From assembly GCA_016789725.1 (NCBI GenBank), contig JAEUQN010000049.1, positions 1 to 39,871 of the forward strand: DNA of 39,871 nt, read 5' to 3'. The notes beneath the pieces are model-generated. The model did no database searches. It worked only from the letters and a program-made list of their open reading frames with translations, and had not been told where the DNA came from. Source of the stretch: Blastocatellia bacterium. Lineage in GTDB: Bacteria; Acidobacteriota; Blastocatellia; RBC074. A program made the position numbers and the translations under genes. This document shows positions 6,575 to 14,282 of the stretch, piece by piece (position 1 is the first letter of the stretch; each line of letters starts with the position of its first letter).

Positions 6575-7753
6575 TTATTCATTGAAGAAATTCTTGATTC
6601 CTTGGATTGCCTGACGCGTTCGTTCTTCGTTTTCAATCAAGGCGAAGCGCACGTACTCATCACCTTCCTGCCCGAAACCAATGCCAGGTGAAACGGCAGT
6701 CTTGGCCTTCGCAATCAACTGCTTCGCAAACTCAAGTGATCCAAGATGGCGATATTTTTCAGGAATCTTCGCCCAAGCGAACATTGTACCGAGCGGCGGG
6801 GTGATTTCCCAGCCGACCGAATTCAAGCCTTTGCATAGCACGTCGCGGCGCTTTTGATAGATTGCGGTAATTTCCGGCACCACGTGATCCAAATCGCGCA
6901 GTGCGATGATCGAAGCGATTTGAATTGGCTGAAACATGCCGTAATCCAAATAACTTTTCAGGCGCGTCAAAGCGTAAATCACTTGCTGATTTCCGCAGAC
7001 GAAGCCAACGCGCCAGCCGGCCATTGAATAACTTTTCGACATCGAAAACGTTTCGACGGCGACTTCTTTTGCCCCTTCAACTTCAAAAATGCTCGGCGCT
7101 TTGTAGCCGTCAAAGACCAAATCTGCATACGCCAGGTCATGAACAACGAGCCATCCACGATCTTTGGCTAAGGCGACCACCTTCTCAAAGAATTCTTTTG
7201 TTACGCACATCGTTGTTGGATTGTGCGGAAAACTCAGGACCAGGATTTTGGGTTGTTGTGAGGGCGCGTATTCAAGTTTGTAGAGTTGATCGAGAATTGA
7301 GTCTGCGCCTTCGAGTACATTGATTTTGACGAGTTCACAGCCAGCAATCGTCGCCGCAAACAAGTGGATTGGATAGCTTGGCGTCGGCACGATGACACGA
7401 TCACCGGGTTCGACCAGCGCGAGGATCATGTGCGACAGACCTTCTTTTGAACCGATGGTTGCAATTGCTTCGGTTTCAGGATCAATCTCAGCGTTAAAGC
7501 GGCGTTTGTACCACTTCGAGATTTCGAGTCGCAAGTTTGGGATTCCTTTGGATTGCGAGTAACGATGATTTTTGGGATTGCGTGATGCTTCGATTAGTTT
7601 TTCAACGATTGGCTCCGGCGTTGGTAAATCGGGATTACCCATCCCAAAATCAATAATGTCTTCGCCTCGTCGTCGGGCCTCCATCTTCATCTGATTGGTG
7701 ACTGCAAAAACATATGGAGGAAGTTTTTCAATCAATGGAAATCGGTAATTCAT
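6575..7753 (-). CDS. alaC: AlaC-like PLP-dependent alanine aminotransferase
   Basis: Fold-type I aminotransferase, very similar along its length to E. coli AlaC, which makes alanine from pyruvate and glutamate. Shared stretches include LPPYVF (11-16), [10 protein letters not shown] (27-36), [10 protein letters not shown] (63-72), ATIGSKEG (98-105) and [21 protein letters not shown] near the end. PLP residues: N178 (HNPT), D206 and Y209 (HDLAYAD), Schiff-base lysine K240 ([12 protein letters not shown]), R248. The length of 392 is usual. It is the first gene of a probable three-gene unit with the dehydratase and the rpiB-like gene. A TACAAT (complement at 7788-7793) could be its -10 element, but no good -35 accompanies it. 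Confidence 0.92.
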   Translation of the reverse strand: MNYRFPLIEKLPPYVFAVTNQMKMEARRRGEDIIDFGMGNPDLPTPEPIVEKLIEASRNPKNHRYSQSKGIPNLRLEISKWYKRRFNAEIDPETEAIATIGSKEGLSHMILALVEPGDRVIVPTPSYPIHLFAATIAGCELVKINVLEGADSILDQLYKLEYAPSQQPKILVLSFPHNPTTMCVTKEFFEKVVALAKDRGWLVVHDLAYADLVFDGYKAPSIFEVEGAKEVAVETFSMSKSYSMAGWRVGFVCGNQQVIYALTRLKSYLDYGMFQPIQIASIIALRDLDHVVPEITAIYQKRRDVLCKGLNSVGWEITPPLGTMFAWAKIPEKYRHLGSLEFAKQLIAKAKTAVSPGIGFGQEGDEYVRFALIENEERTRQAIQGIKNFFNE

Positions 7754-7816
7754 AGGTGTTCAGTTGTCGGTTGCCAGATGTCAGTTTATTGTATCAAGAA
7801 AAATTAAAGGACTAAT

Positions 7817-7848
7817 CTGTCTGACGATGAAATTCATCCCTTAGACAG
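7817..7848 (+). promoter_or_regulatory. Imperfect hairpin in the hpt leader
   Basis: CTGTCT (7817-7822) pairs with AGACAG (7843-7848), and inside it GATGA (7826-7830) pairs with TCATC (7834-7838) around an AAT loop. It ends 21 bp before the hpt start codon. No U-tract follows, so it is not a terminator. It lies in the short divergent region shared with alaC and may be a leader structure or chance pairing. Confidence 0.25.
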
Positions 7849-7869
7849 CAACCAATAACTGACAACCAC

Positions 7870-8418
7870 ATGGAAAATACGAACGAAACAGAATTCAATA
7901 ACGCAAGGCTTGAAGTTCTCATTCCTGCCGATGTTTTGCAAGCCCGTATCCGCGAAATGGGGGCGGAAATTGCTAAAGAGTACGCTGGAAAGAACCCGCT
8001 GTTGATTTGCGTCCTGAAAGGGGCAATGGTCTTCATGGCCGATTTGATCCGCGCCATTGATTTGCCATTAACCATTGATTTTATTGCTGTCTCAAGCTAC
8101 GGCGCAGGCACTCGTTCAACCGGGGAAGTGCGAATTGTAAAAGACCTGGATCACCCGTTGGAAGGCCACGATGTGATTTTTGTCGAAGACATTCTCGATA
8201 CTGGCCTGACGTTGAGTTATTTACTGGATACCTTTCGCGCTCGTGGTGTGGCCTCGGTCAAACTTGCGGCGTTATTGAATAAACCCGAACGCCGCAAAGT
8301 CGAGGTCCATCTCGATTACAAAGGCTTCGATATTCCCGATAAGTTTGTTGTGGGATATGGGCTGGATTTTGATGAAAGGTACCGGAACCTGCCATATATC
8401 GGAGTTGTGAGACCTTAG
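7870..8418 (+). CDS. hpt: Hypoxanthine phosphoribosyltransferase
   Basis: Type I phosphoribosyltransferase that converts hypoxanthine or guanine plus PRPP to IMP or GMP. The PRPP-binding loop is VIFVEDILDTGLT (102-114) with the paired acids E106/D107. An earlier KGAMVFMADL (50-59) and the flexible loop around SSYGAGTRSTGEV (75-87) are also typical, as is the C-terminal VVGYGLDFDERYRNLPYIGVV. The 182-residue length is normal for bacterial Hpt. It is transcribed divergently from alaC across 116 bp. The start has no clear Shine-Dalgarno; it is preceded by AACTGACAACCAC. It lies just beyond the minus-strand nucleoside salvage genes and fits with them functionally: PNP releases hypoxanthine, Hpt recovers it. 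Confidence 0.95.
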   Translation: MENTNETEFNNARLEVLIPADVLQARIREMGAEIAKEYAGKNPLLICVLKGAMVFMADLIRAIDLPLTIDFIAVSSYGAGTRSTGEVRIVKDLDHPLEGHDVIFVEDILDTGLTLSYLLDTFRARGVASVKLAALLNKPERRKVEVHLDYKGFDIPDKFVVGYGLDFDERYRNLPYIGVVRP

Positions 8419-8544
8419 ACCGATTGACGATGGTGTGTCTAAATTAACCGACCACTCCGTTGTAAGCTGACCTGAAATTGTCTCCAAGAATTTTATCAAC
8501 TAGAGAAGTGGCGTGTGCGGACGTGATTGTAAATCAGCTTCTTC

Positions 8545-9783
8545 TTAATTTGGTTTTTTCTCGCTGGTAGTTGCTTGCGGCTTAGCTTTTAGGTCCTTAG
8601 TTTTTGGGTCTTTAGTCGTTGATTTCACATCGAATGAGATGACCCCTAAAACCTGAATTGGGTTACCTTCAAATTTTGGCGGTGAAAACGTCCATTTTTT
8701 AGCTGCCTCCAGCGCTGGGCCAGTCGTGGCTGCCAGGCCATCCAGCATCCGGGCAAAGACCACTTTACCAGCGGTGTTAAGAAGCACTTCGACCTTGGCA
8801 ATCCCGCCTTTTAGTTGTACGACTTCAGTTTTGGAAGGGCGCAATGCGCCTTGGCCTGGACCCATTGAAACCGCCCCGCCACTTGCCCCGACGCCTGTCG
8901 GAGCAGGTTCGCCATCACGCGATTTGGGTTTAGCCGGCGCAATTTTGATGATGGGTAGGACTGCTGTTGCGCGATTTAGGGGGCGACCACCCTCCACCAG
9001 GGTCATCATTGGATCCCTAATCTGATTTTGCTCTTCGTCTGTTATCCCAAATTCCCCGACAAGTATTGTTGGCGAGCCGAAATCCTCGGTCCCGGGCTTA
9101 TGCAGTTTGATTACTTGACGCAGCGCTTCGAGTGACGAGTTGCGATGCTCCTTCGCCTTGGATTCCTCCGTCGCAATGACCGCCGCTTCGGCGTGGAGCA
9201 GGTTCTTCACATTGATGGCCTCTGAGTAATCAGGTTTCATGTCCAGGACTTTTTTTACAGTTTCCAACCCTGCCATAATATGTCCATTGGCCTCGACTAA
9301 CTCTTTCTCTGAAAGCTCATAACTCGTTTGAGGCAGCTTGAGTACTCCGCGCTTGGCGATTAGTTCGTGGGCTTGTCGCCATCGAGTTAGTGCCACCATA
9401 TATGTGGAGAACATTTTGACCGTGCTTTTTTGATTGGGAAGGTCGGCACGATGCTGAAATAACTCACCGGCTTGTGACAGGCTACCTAGCTGATAGGCTG
9501 TCAGCGAGGCATATCCCAATGCTTCATCATTGTTTGGCTCAAGCTTCAGAGCCGCGAGAAACTGCTTGGCTGCCAAATCGAATTTTCCCTTGCGATACTG
9601 CGCAATTCCTTGTGCAATGAGATCTTTGGCAGTCGCTGGGGACGCAGTTGGTTTGGGCGTTGGAGTTGGTTGGGAAGTAGGCTTGGCAGGTGGTTGCGAT
9701 AGTGCAATTGACCAAGCCCCAAACATGACAACCGCAAGATGTAACAAACGGACAAGCGACGAAGGGCAAAAGTCGGATTTCAT
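8545..9783 (-). CDS. Secreted TPR protein with C-terminal TonB domain
   Basis: A 412-residue protein starting MKSDFCPSS at 9783, with a signal-like hydrophobic segment (about 10-29), a Pro/Thr-rich linker (PAKPTSQPTPTPKPTASP), TPR repeats (IAQYRKGKFDLAAKQFLAALKLEPNNDEALGY and further helices up to ~230), and a C-terminal TonB-like domain (GGIAKVEVLLNTAGKVV ... AAKKWTFSPPKFEGNPIQVLGVISFDV). The TonB domain normally contacts outer-membrane receptors to deliver energy. TPR-TonB fusions are common in Acidobacteria, but their partners are mostly unknown. I chose the ATG at 9783 because an upstream start at 9969 would overlap cdd by 137 bp and lacks a signal sequence. The gene is 49 bp downstream of cdd and may be the tail of that operon. 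Confidence 0.85.
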   Translation of the reverse strand: MKSDFCPSSLVRLLHLAVVMFGAWSIALSQPPAKPTSQPTPTPKPTASPATAKDLIAQGIAQYRKGKFDLAAKQFLAALKLEPNNDEALGYASLTAYQLGSLSQAGELFQHRADLPNQKSTVKMFSTYMVALTRWRQAHELIAKRGVLKLPQTSYELSEKELVEANGHIMAGLETVKKVLDMKPDYSEAINVKNLLHAEAAVIATEESKAKEHRNSSLEALRQVIKLHKPGTEDFGSPTILVGEFGITDEEQNQIRDPMMTLVEGGRPLNRATAVLPIIKIAPAKPKSRDGEPAPTGVGASGGAVSMGPGQGALRPSKTEVVQLKGGIAKVEVLLNTAGKVVFARMLDGLAATTGPALEAAKKWTFSPPKFEGNPIQVLGVISFDVKSTTKDPKTKDLKAKPQATTSEKKPN

Positions 9784-9832
9784 ATTGTTCCCAAGTTTGT
9801 TGTGCAGCAACGGATAGCGTCGCGCGACGGTT

Positions 9833-10225
9833 TTAGAAGAAACTACGATCAAAGGGCGCGGGGAGTAGTTCGCAAATCTTAGCCACTTCAAGATCGCCTT
9901 GTAAGTTCGCCAGGATGACATCCGCGTTAGGGGGAAACAAATCTGAAATAACCTGGCGACAAGCACCACAGGGTCGAACAGGAGAACGGGTTTCCGCGAT
10001 CACGGCGATCCGCTTGAAATGCCGAAATCCTTCAGAAATCGCCTTAAAAATTGCCACCCGTTCAGCACACATACTCAAGCCATAGCTGGAATTTTCTACA
10101 TTACAACCTGTAAAAATGCGACCTTCCTCGGTTTCCAGGGCGGCTCCTACTTTAAAGTTAGAATATGGTGCGTGGGCCTGTTCTCGAACCTGTTGTGCAA
10201 ACTCGACCAATTCTTCCTGTGTCAC
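9833..10225 (-). CDS. cdd: Cytidine deaminase
   Basis: Zinc-dependent hydrolytic deamination of cytidine or deoxycytidine to uridine forms. The small tetrameric type (130 residues) is evident. The zinc-binding and catalytic motif is CAER (C53, A54, E55, R56), and the second is PCGACRQV with C86 and C89, giving the three-cysteine ligand set. The substrate loop NVENSSYGL (42-50) is canonical. The start codon overlaps the udk stop by 4 bp (ATGA), so translation is probably coupled. Its product, uridine, is the substrate of the kinase encoded just before it. Confidence 0.95.
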   Translation of the reverse strand: MTQEELVEFAQQVREQAHAPYSNFKVGAALETEEGRIFTGCNVENSSYGLSMCAERVAIFKAISEGFRHFKRIAVIAETRSPVRPCGACRQVISDLFPPNADVILANLQGDLEVAKICELLPAPFDRSFF

Positions 10226-10857
10226 GATTCACCTGCGACTTTTGCCAACTCAATGTCAATTTGCGAGCGTATTTTACCCGTGATTAGGTCAATGCCAACT
10301 TCATTATAACCGCCTTCAGGAATAATTACATCCGCGTACCGTTTGGAGGGTTCGACAAACTGCTGGTGCATCGGGCGGACGGTTTCGAGATACTGACTAA
10401 TGACAGATTCGACAGAACGCCCGCGTTCTGCCACATCACGTTTGAGGCGGCGAACAAAACGCAAATCGTCGGCAGTCTCAACAAAAATCTTGACGTCCAT
10501 TGCTTCACGCAATCGCGCATCATTAAAGATGAGAATGCCCTCCACCATCACAATTGGTTTGGCTTCAATCTGTCGTGTTTCTGTCCGCCTCGTGTGGGTC
10601 GTGTAATCATAGATGGGCATCTGAATCGGCTCGCCAGCCTTCAGCGCACGGACGTGATTGACGAATAAATCATTGTCAAAGGCATCAGGATGATCAAAGT
10701 TTATGTGGTGGCGTAAACTCAAAGGCATGTCGCCCAAGTTGCGATAGTAGCTGTCCTGTGGCAAGTACACGACATGCTCTTGATTGACATTTTCCAAAAT
10801 GCGCCGCGCCACTGTTGTTTTGCCTGATCCCGTGCCGCCACAAATGCCAATAATCAT
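10222..10857 (-). CDS. udk: Uridine kinase
   Basis: Phosphorylates uridine and cytidine to UMP and CMP. The P-loop GGTGSGKT is at residues 7-14, immediately after the first strand (MIIGIC). Further uridine-kinase hallmarks are QDSYYR (34-39), NFDHPDAFD, the pyrimidine-binding PIYDYTTHTR, and the lid region RRLKRDVAERGRS. The 211-residue length is usual. Its stop overlaps the cdd start, and its start overlaps the punA stop, each by 4 bp, so the three genes form one tight operon. Confidence 0.95.
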   Translation of the reverse strand: MIIGICGGTGSGKTTVARRILENVNQEHVVYLPQDSYYRNLGDMPLSLRHHINFDHPDAFDNDLFVNHVRALKAGEPIQMPIYDYTTHTRRTETRQIEAKPIVMVEGILIFNDARLREAMDVKIFVETADDLRFVRRLKRDVAERGRSVESVISQYLETVRPMHQQFVEPSKRYADVIIPEGGYNEVGIDLITGKIRSQIDIELAKVAGES

Positions 10858-11678
10858 ATCTGTGAAATAATCTTTTTCAGTAAGGCAATAAATTGTTCTG
10901 CTACCCTTGCCCCTGCTTCCATCACCTCAACATGATTGATGGGCTGATCCAACATACCGGCGGCAGCGTTGCTGATTAGCGAGATGCCCAGGACGTGCAG
11001 CCCCATCTGTTTGGCAACAATAGCTTCAGGAACAGTTGACATGCCAACTGCGTCCCCCCCCAAAACACGCATCATGCGGATTTCGGCGGGTGTTTCGTAG
11101 TTGGGGCCTTGCATCGCCAGGTATACACCTGACTCCAGTCGGATGCCTAACTCGCTTGCACACCTTTGTGCTATTCGTTGGTACTCACGAGAGTAGACCT
11201 CAGTCATGTCAGGGAACCGCGCGCCGAGGCGGTCATCGTGATTGCCTCGCAACGGGCTTTGGAACATGAAGTTGATATGATCTGAAATCAACATCAAGGC
11301 CCCCGGCTGGAAGTTCGGATTGATTCCACCCGCCGCGTTGGTCAGGATCAGATTTTTGACGCCAAGCAATCCGAACGTGCGAATGGGCAGAGTCACTTCC
11401 TCTAACGAATAACCTTCGTAATAGTGAAAACGCCCCTGCATCACGGCAATGGTCTTGTTTTCCAACTTGCCAATGACTAAGCGTCCTTCGTGTCCTTCGA
11501 CCGTTGAACGGGCAAAATCTGGGATTTCTTCGTATGGGATGACGATGGCATTGGCTAATGTCTCAGCAAATGCTCCCAGCCCAGACCCCAGAACTATGGC
11601 AAGATCAATTGCCGTGGGGGCGTTTTCACGAATGTAACGCGCTGACATTTGAGCGCGGTCAAAAATGGAGTTGCTCAT
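10854..11678 (-). CDS. punA: Purine nucleoside phosphorylase (trimeric, PunA type)
   Basis: Phosphorolytic cleavage of inosine or guanosine to base plus ribose-1-phosphate. Motifs of the trimeric family in order: GSGLG (31-35) with phosphate-binding Ser32, GHEGRLVIG with H63, QGRFHYYEGY with R83 and H85, TNAAGGIN (113-120), GPNYETPAE (191-199) with purine-binding E195, VGMSTVPEAI (211-220), and SNAAAG with N237 at the base-discriminating position. At 274 residues it is full length. It is the first enzyme gene of punA-udk-cdd, 23 bp behind the zinc-ribbon gene. Confidence 0.95.
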   Translation of the reverse strand: MSNSIFDRAQMSARYIRENAPTAIDLAIVLGSGLGAFAETLANAIVIPYEEIPDFARSTVEGHEGRLVIGKLENKTIAVMQGRFHYYEGYSLEEVTLPIRTFGLLGVKNLILTNAAGGINPNFQPGALMLISDHINFMFQSPLRGNHDDRLGARFPDMTEVYSREYQRIAQRCASELGIRLESGVYLAMQGPNYETPAEIRMMRVLGGDAVGMSTVPEAIVAKQMGLHVLGISLISNAAAGMLDQPINHVEVMEAGARVAEQFIALLKKIISQI

Positions 11679-11701
11679 GGTTTGACAAATCCAATCGAGT
11701 T

Positions 11702-12115
11702 CTAGCCGGCATGAATCAAAATTTTCGTTTCACGCCCAAATTTGACATCAATTTTAGTGTCGCGCACATCATTGACCAGACCTATGCCGAAATTGGGATG
11801 TGAAATTTGATCGCCGATTTGAAATTTCTCGCGTGGTGAATAAGGCTTAGTTGGTCCCGTTGGAGAAAGCGAGGTGGCACTTGTTCGACCGGAACCCCCT
11901 GACGATGATCGAGTAGATGTTGACGTTGTTCGTTTGGGAGACGGGTTTTTATAGTTATGTGTTCCCTGGCAGGTACGGCATTGAACACGTTCGATCTGGC
12001 CTTGTGTGCTGACGGCGATGATCGCGTGTGTCCGAACATCTTTACATTTCCCACACCGCGCATCTACATCATCCCCCGGTCGTAACTTCTGCACGATTCC
12101 TAAGGCATTCATCAT
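11702..12115 (-). CDS. Zinc-ribbon protein with C-terminal PcrA/DUF3553-like beta domain
   Basis: 137 residues in three parts. Residues 15-52 hold two CxxC pairs (C21/C24, C46/C49) in a zinc-ribbon arrangement. Residues 58-95 are a Ser/Thr/Gly/Pro-rich, probably disordered linker. Residues 96-137 (KFQIGDQISHPNFGIGLVNDV...IDVKFGRETKILIHAG) resemble the small barrel seen at the C-terminus of PcrA/UvrD helicases and in CarD-like or DUF3553 proteins, which contact RNA polymerase. This suggests a nucleic-acid or RNA-polymerase accessory role, which is inference. It is the first gene of the run leading into punA-udk-cdd. The start has AAGGAA about 10 bp upstream. An ATGATG pair makes the exact start ambiguous by one codon. 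Confidence 0.7.
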   Translation of the reverse strand: MMNALGIVQKLRPGDDVDARCGKCKDVRTHAIIAVSTQGQIERVQCRTCQGTHNYKNPSPKRTTSTSTRSSSGGSGRTSATSLSPTGPTKPYSPREKFQIGDQISHPNFGIGLVNDVRDTKIDVKFGRETKILIHAG

Positions 12116-12265
12116 AAAAAAATAATTCCTTCAGTTTAGAAAATAGTCAAAGTGGGTTATTGAAAATACCGAAAGTTCAGGAGCGAACCAAGCGCGTAAG
12201 TTTACCCTAGCTCGCACGAAATGATAAGTAGCAAAACCGTGATGTATCGGAGATGGGAGGGAAAT

Positions 12266-13342
12266 TTATTGTCGGATTACAGGGAGTTCCCGCGTGGCGG
12301 AGTCTATAATTTGTTGGCTATCGCCATCAAATACTTTGTACTCAATCATCAACGCTTCAGAGACCTCTTTGGGAATTTGGATGGAAAACTCATGTGCTGG
12401 AAGGTCTCCCTCACGTTTTTCTTTTCGAATATCTCGATAAACAATTTTCCCGGTATGATCGGTAACTGTTAATTCGGCACGGATACCGTTTGGAACATTG
12501 CCTTGATAAGAAGCGGTCAGCTTGGCTGTCTCGCCAGGTTTGTAGACTTGTTTATCTAATTTGAGACCGTTGATGGTGACAATATCTTCGGTCATCAACT
12601 GGGTAAGGTCGGTCTCACCTTTGGCAAGTGTTTCCCCGCGCGAGCCAGTCACAACGTAACTGATTTTCTGCACCTCTAAATCTTCGGAGAGCTTGAATTC
12701 GAGATTTGTTTTCCCAACAAAGTTTACTGGCTGGCTGTCATCAAGTCCCTTGGCCTTAATACTGAGGCGTGCATTGGAGATTTGGTTAGGGGAGGATAGT
12801 TCGAAGGCTAATAAATACGGGTCACTTTCTCCTGTGCCTCCCGCCAGACGGATTTTGACTTTTAGTGGGGTCACTTCCTCCGTCTTAATCAATACGGTGC
12901 TAACCGGTGTTGGCGGAGGAGCCACCAACGAGGGATCATTGACAGCCCTGACAGGGGCGATTTTATGTACCACGATGACGCCTGAGCTATCCGTAATCAC
13001 AAGGGTGTATTGATCTCCAACCGCAGGCATGGAGTACAACAAGTGGATCGCAGTTTCGTTTGGCGAGATAACGAGCTTCACCTTTCCCGCCTCTGCTTGT
13101 TGATAGGCTGTGCCGAGGCTTACAGTCGCTGTTCCTTGAAAGCGTCGGGAAAGGTCATTATTGGATACTTTAAGGCGATACTCTCCGCTGACTTTGATCA
13201 CGTCAGCAGCTAAAGACGGTGGCCCCAGTGGCATTTCCTCGACTTCCGCCGACTGTTTAGCGATAGCCTGCGCTTGCCCCTGCGCCAATTGAAACGGAGC
13301 CAGCAAAAGTAGACATAAAATGAGGATTGAATAGCGTTGCAT
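12266..13342 (-). CDS. Secreted protein of unknown function with Ig/macroglobulin-like domains
   Basis: A 358-residue protein with a clear Sec signal peptide (MQRYSILILCLLLLAPFQLAQGQ). The rest looks beta-rich. There are at least three Ig-like stretches: VIKVSGEYRLKVSNNDLS, EEVTPLKVKIRLAGGTGES, and LKLDKQVYKPGETAKLTASYQG. The last resembles the opening of macroglobulin or bacterial Ig domains ('Y.pGE.v.lt'). I recognise no catalytic motif. It probably works in the periplasm or at the surface. The neighbouring secreted gene 130 bp upstream is in the same orientation, so the pair may be co-expressed. Confidence 0.7.
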   Translation of the reverse strand: MQRYSILILCLLLLAPFQLAQGQAQAIAKQSAEVEEMPLGPPSLAADVIKVSGEYRLKVSNNDLSRRFQGTATVSLGTAYQQAEAGKVKLVISPNETAIHLLYSMPAVGDQYTLVITDSSGVIVVHKIAPVRAVNDPSLVAPPPTPVSTVLIKTEEVTPLKVKIRLAGGTGESDPYLLAFELSSPNQISNARLSIKAKGLDDSQPVNFVGKTNLEFKLSEDLEVQKISYVVTGSRGETLAKGETDLTQLMTEDIVTINGLKLDKQVYKPGETAKLTASYQGNVPNGIRAELTVTDHTGKIVYRDIRKEKREGDLPAHEFSIQIPKEVSEALMIEYKVFDGDSQQIIDSATRELPVIRQ

Positions 13343-13472
13343 TAGAGTAGAGCATCCTCGCTTCTACGCCATAGGCTACCACAGGCTTTCTTTCGTGCGA
13401 AGCAGAAAAGCAGGCAGCTACCACCAAGTCGCAACCACCTGCTTTGAAGATACTAAACTGATTCAGAAAGAT

Positions 13473-14033
13473 TTATGGTTGCGGTTCTTCGCCATTGAGG
13501 ATTTCGTTGACACGGCGGATTGGTCCACGCCGAGGCAATCCTTTGCCGATTTGCCGTGCAATTGTGCAGATATAAATCGAAGCGTCGTGCTCGCCTTCTT
13601 TCATATCCATCACGAAACGATTAAAGTGAATTTTAGCGCCGTGAACAGTGACATCCATTGCCGGAAAATCAATATGGACGACAGGGCATTCTGTTAATTT
13701 TTGGAATTGCCCGACGACATCCGTTTGCGTAATGCTTTGTGGCACCTGCGCTAATGGTTTGCCTGTAATCTGGGCAATCTTGGCGCGAGCATCCTCTGGT
13801 AACGTATAGGTGATTGTCCCCGCTAACGAATCATCACTATTGGCTGCGGTCAAAGTAAAGCTCGCCTTACCACGAACATCGAATGATTCACCATCGCTCA
13901 CTTTGAGCTTGGTCACAACCATCTTCGCAGCAGTGGTATAAGGTTTGGCTTTCTTGTTCTGAGCCTGTGCCGAAATCCCAACAACAAAAAGGCAAAGACT
14001 GAGAAGGAAGACTTTGAGGGTAATGTTTTTCAT
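13473..14033 (-). CDS. Secreted protein of unknown function
   Basis: 186 residues beginning with a Sec signal peptide (MKNITLKVFLLSLCLFVVGISAQAQ). The mature part opens with beta-like segments (KMVVTKLKVSDGESFDVRGKASFTLTA) and ends in a conserved-looking tail with PVVHIDFPAMDVTVHGAKIHFNRF. There are two cysteines in the mature chain (CPVVH and YICTIARQ), possibly a disulfide. No family is recognised. The start at 14033 gives an intact signal peptide. It lies 130 bp upstream of the other secreted unknown gene in the same direction, and divergently from hyuA. Confidence 0.65.
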   Translation of the reverse strand: MKNITLKVFLLSLCLFVVGISAQAQNKKAKPYTTAAKMVVTKLKVSDGESFDVRGKASFTLTAANSDDSLAGTITYTLPEDARAKIAQITGKPLAQVPQSITQTDVVGQFQKLTECPVVHIDFPAMDVTVHGAKIHFNRFVMDMKEGEHDASIYICTIARQIGKGLPRRGPIRRVNEILNGEEPQP

Positions 14034-14167
14034 ATTGATAAACTCCTAGTGTGTGTTCGTTTCAAAATGGGGAACATCCTTGAATTTTGAGGTGATGTCC
14101 CAAGCTATTCGCTAGTTATTTCGCAAGACACCTTTCGAGGTTGTGAGGTCTTAGCGAGAGAAGCCGT

Positions 14168-14237
14168 GTTGCTTAATGAGGAAGCAACTGTTATTTGCAT
14201 AGTTGCAAAGTGCTGATGAGAAAGTTTCTCGATCAGC
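14168..14237 (+). promoter_or_regulatory. Three consecutive hairpins in the hyuA leader
   Basis: Three perfect or near-perfect stems in 70 nt, ending 45 bp before the hyuA start. The first is GTTGCTT/AAGCAAC (14168-14174 with 14182-14188). The second is TTTGCA/TGCAAA (14194-14199 with 14204-14209, loop TAGT). The third is GCTGATGAGAA with TTCTC-G-ATCAGC (14212-14222 with 14226-14237, one bulged G). None is followed by a U-tract. They could form a cis-regulatory leader; I recognise no known riboswitch. Confidence 0.35.
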
Positions 14238-14282
14238 GGTTACTGCAAACGCTCAACAAAAAATCAGGTTTCATTATTTTTT

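Noticed and set aside
4166..7753. A complete bacterial microcompartment locus
   Set aside because: Only the RpiB N-terminus suggests it; there are no shell proteins, aldehyde dehydrogenase or PduL in the window.
9784..9969. N-terminal extension of the TPR-TonB gene
   Set aside because: It overlaps cdd by 137 bp and puts 62 residues before the signal peptide.
12116..12180. TTGACT-N17-AATTAT upstream of the zinc-ribbon gene as a promoter
   Set aside because: The -10 would lie 5 bp before the start codon, implying a leaderless message despite an AAGGAA site; not convincing.
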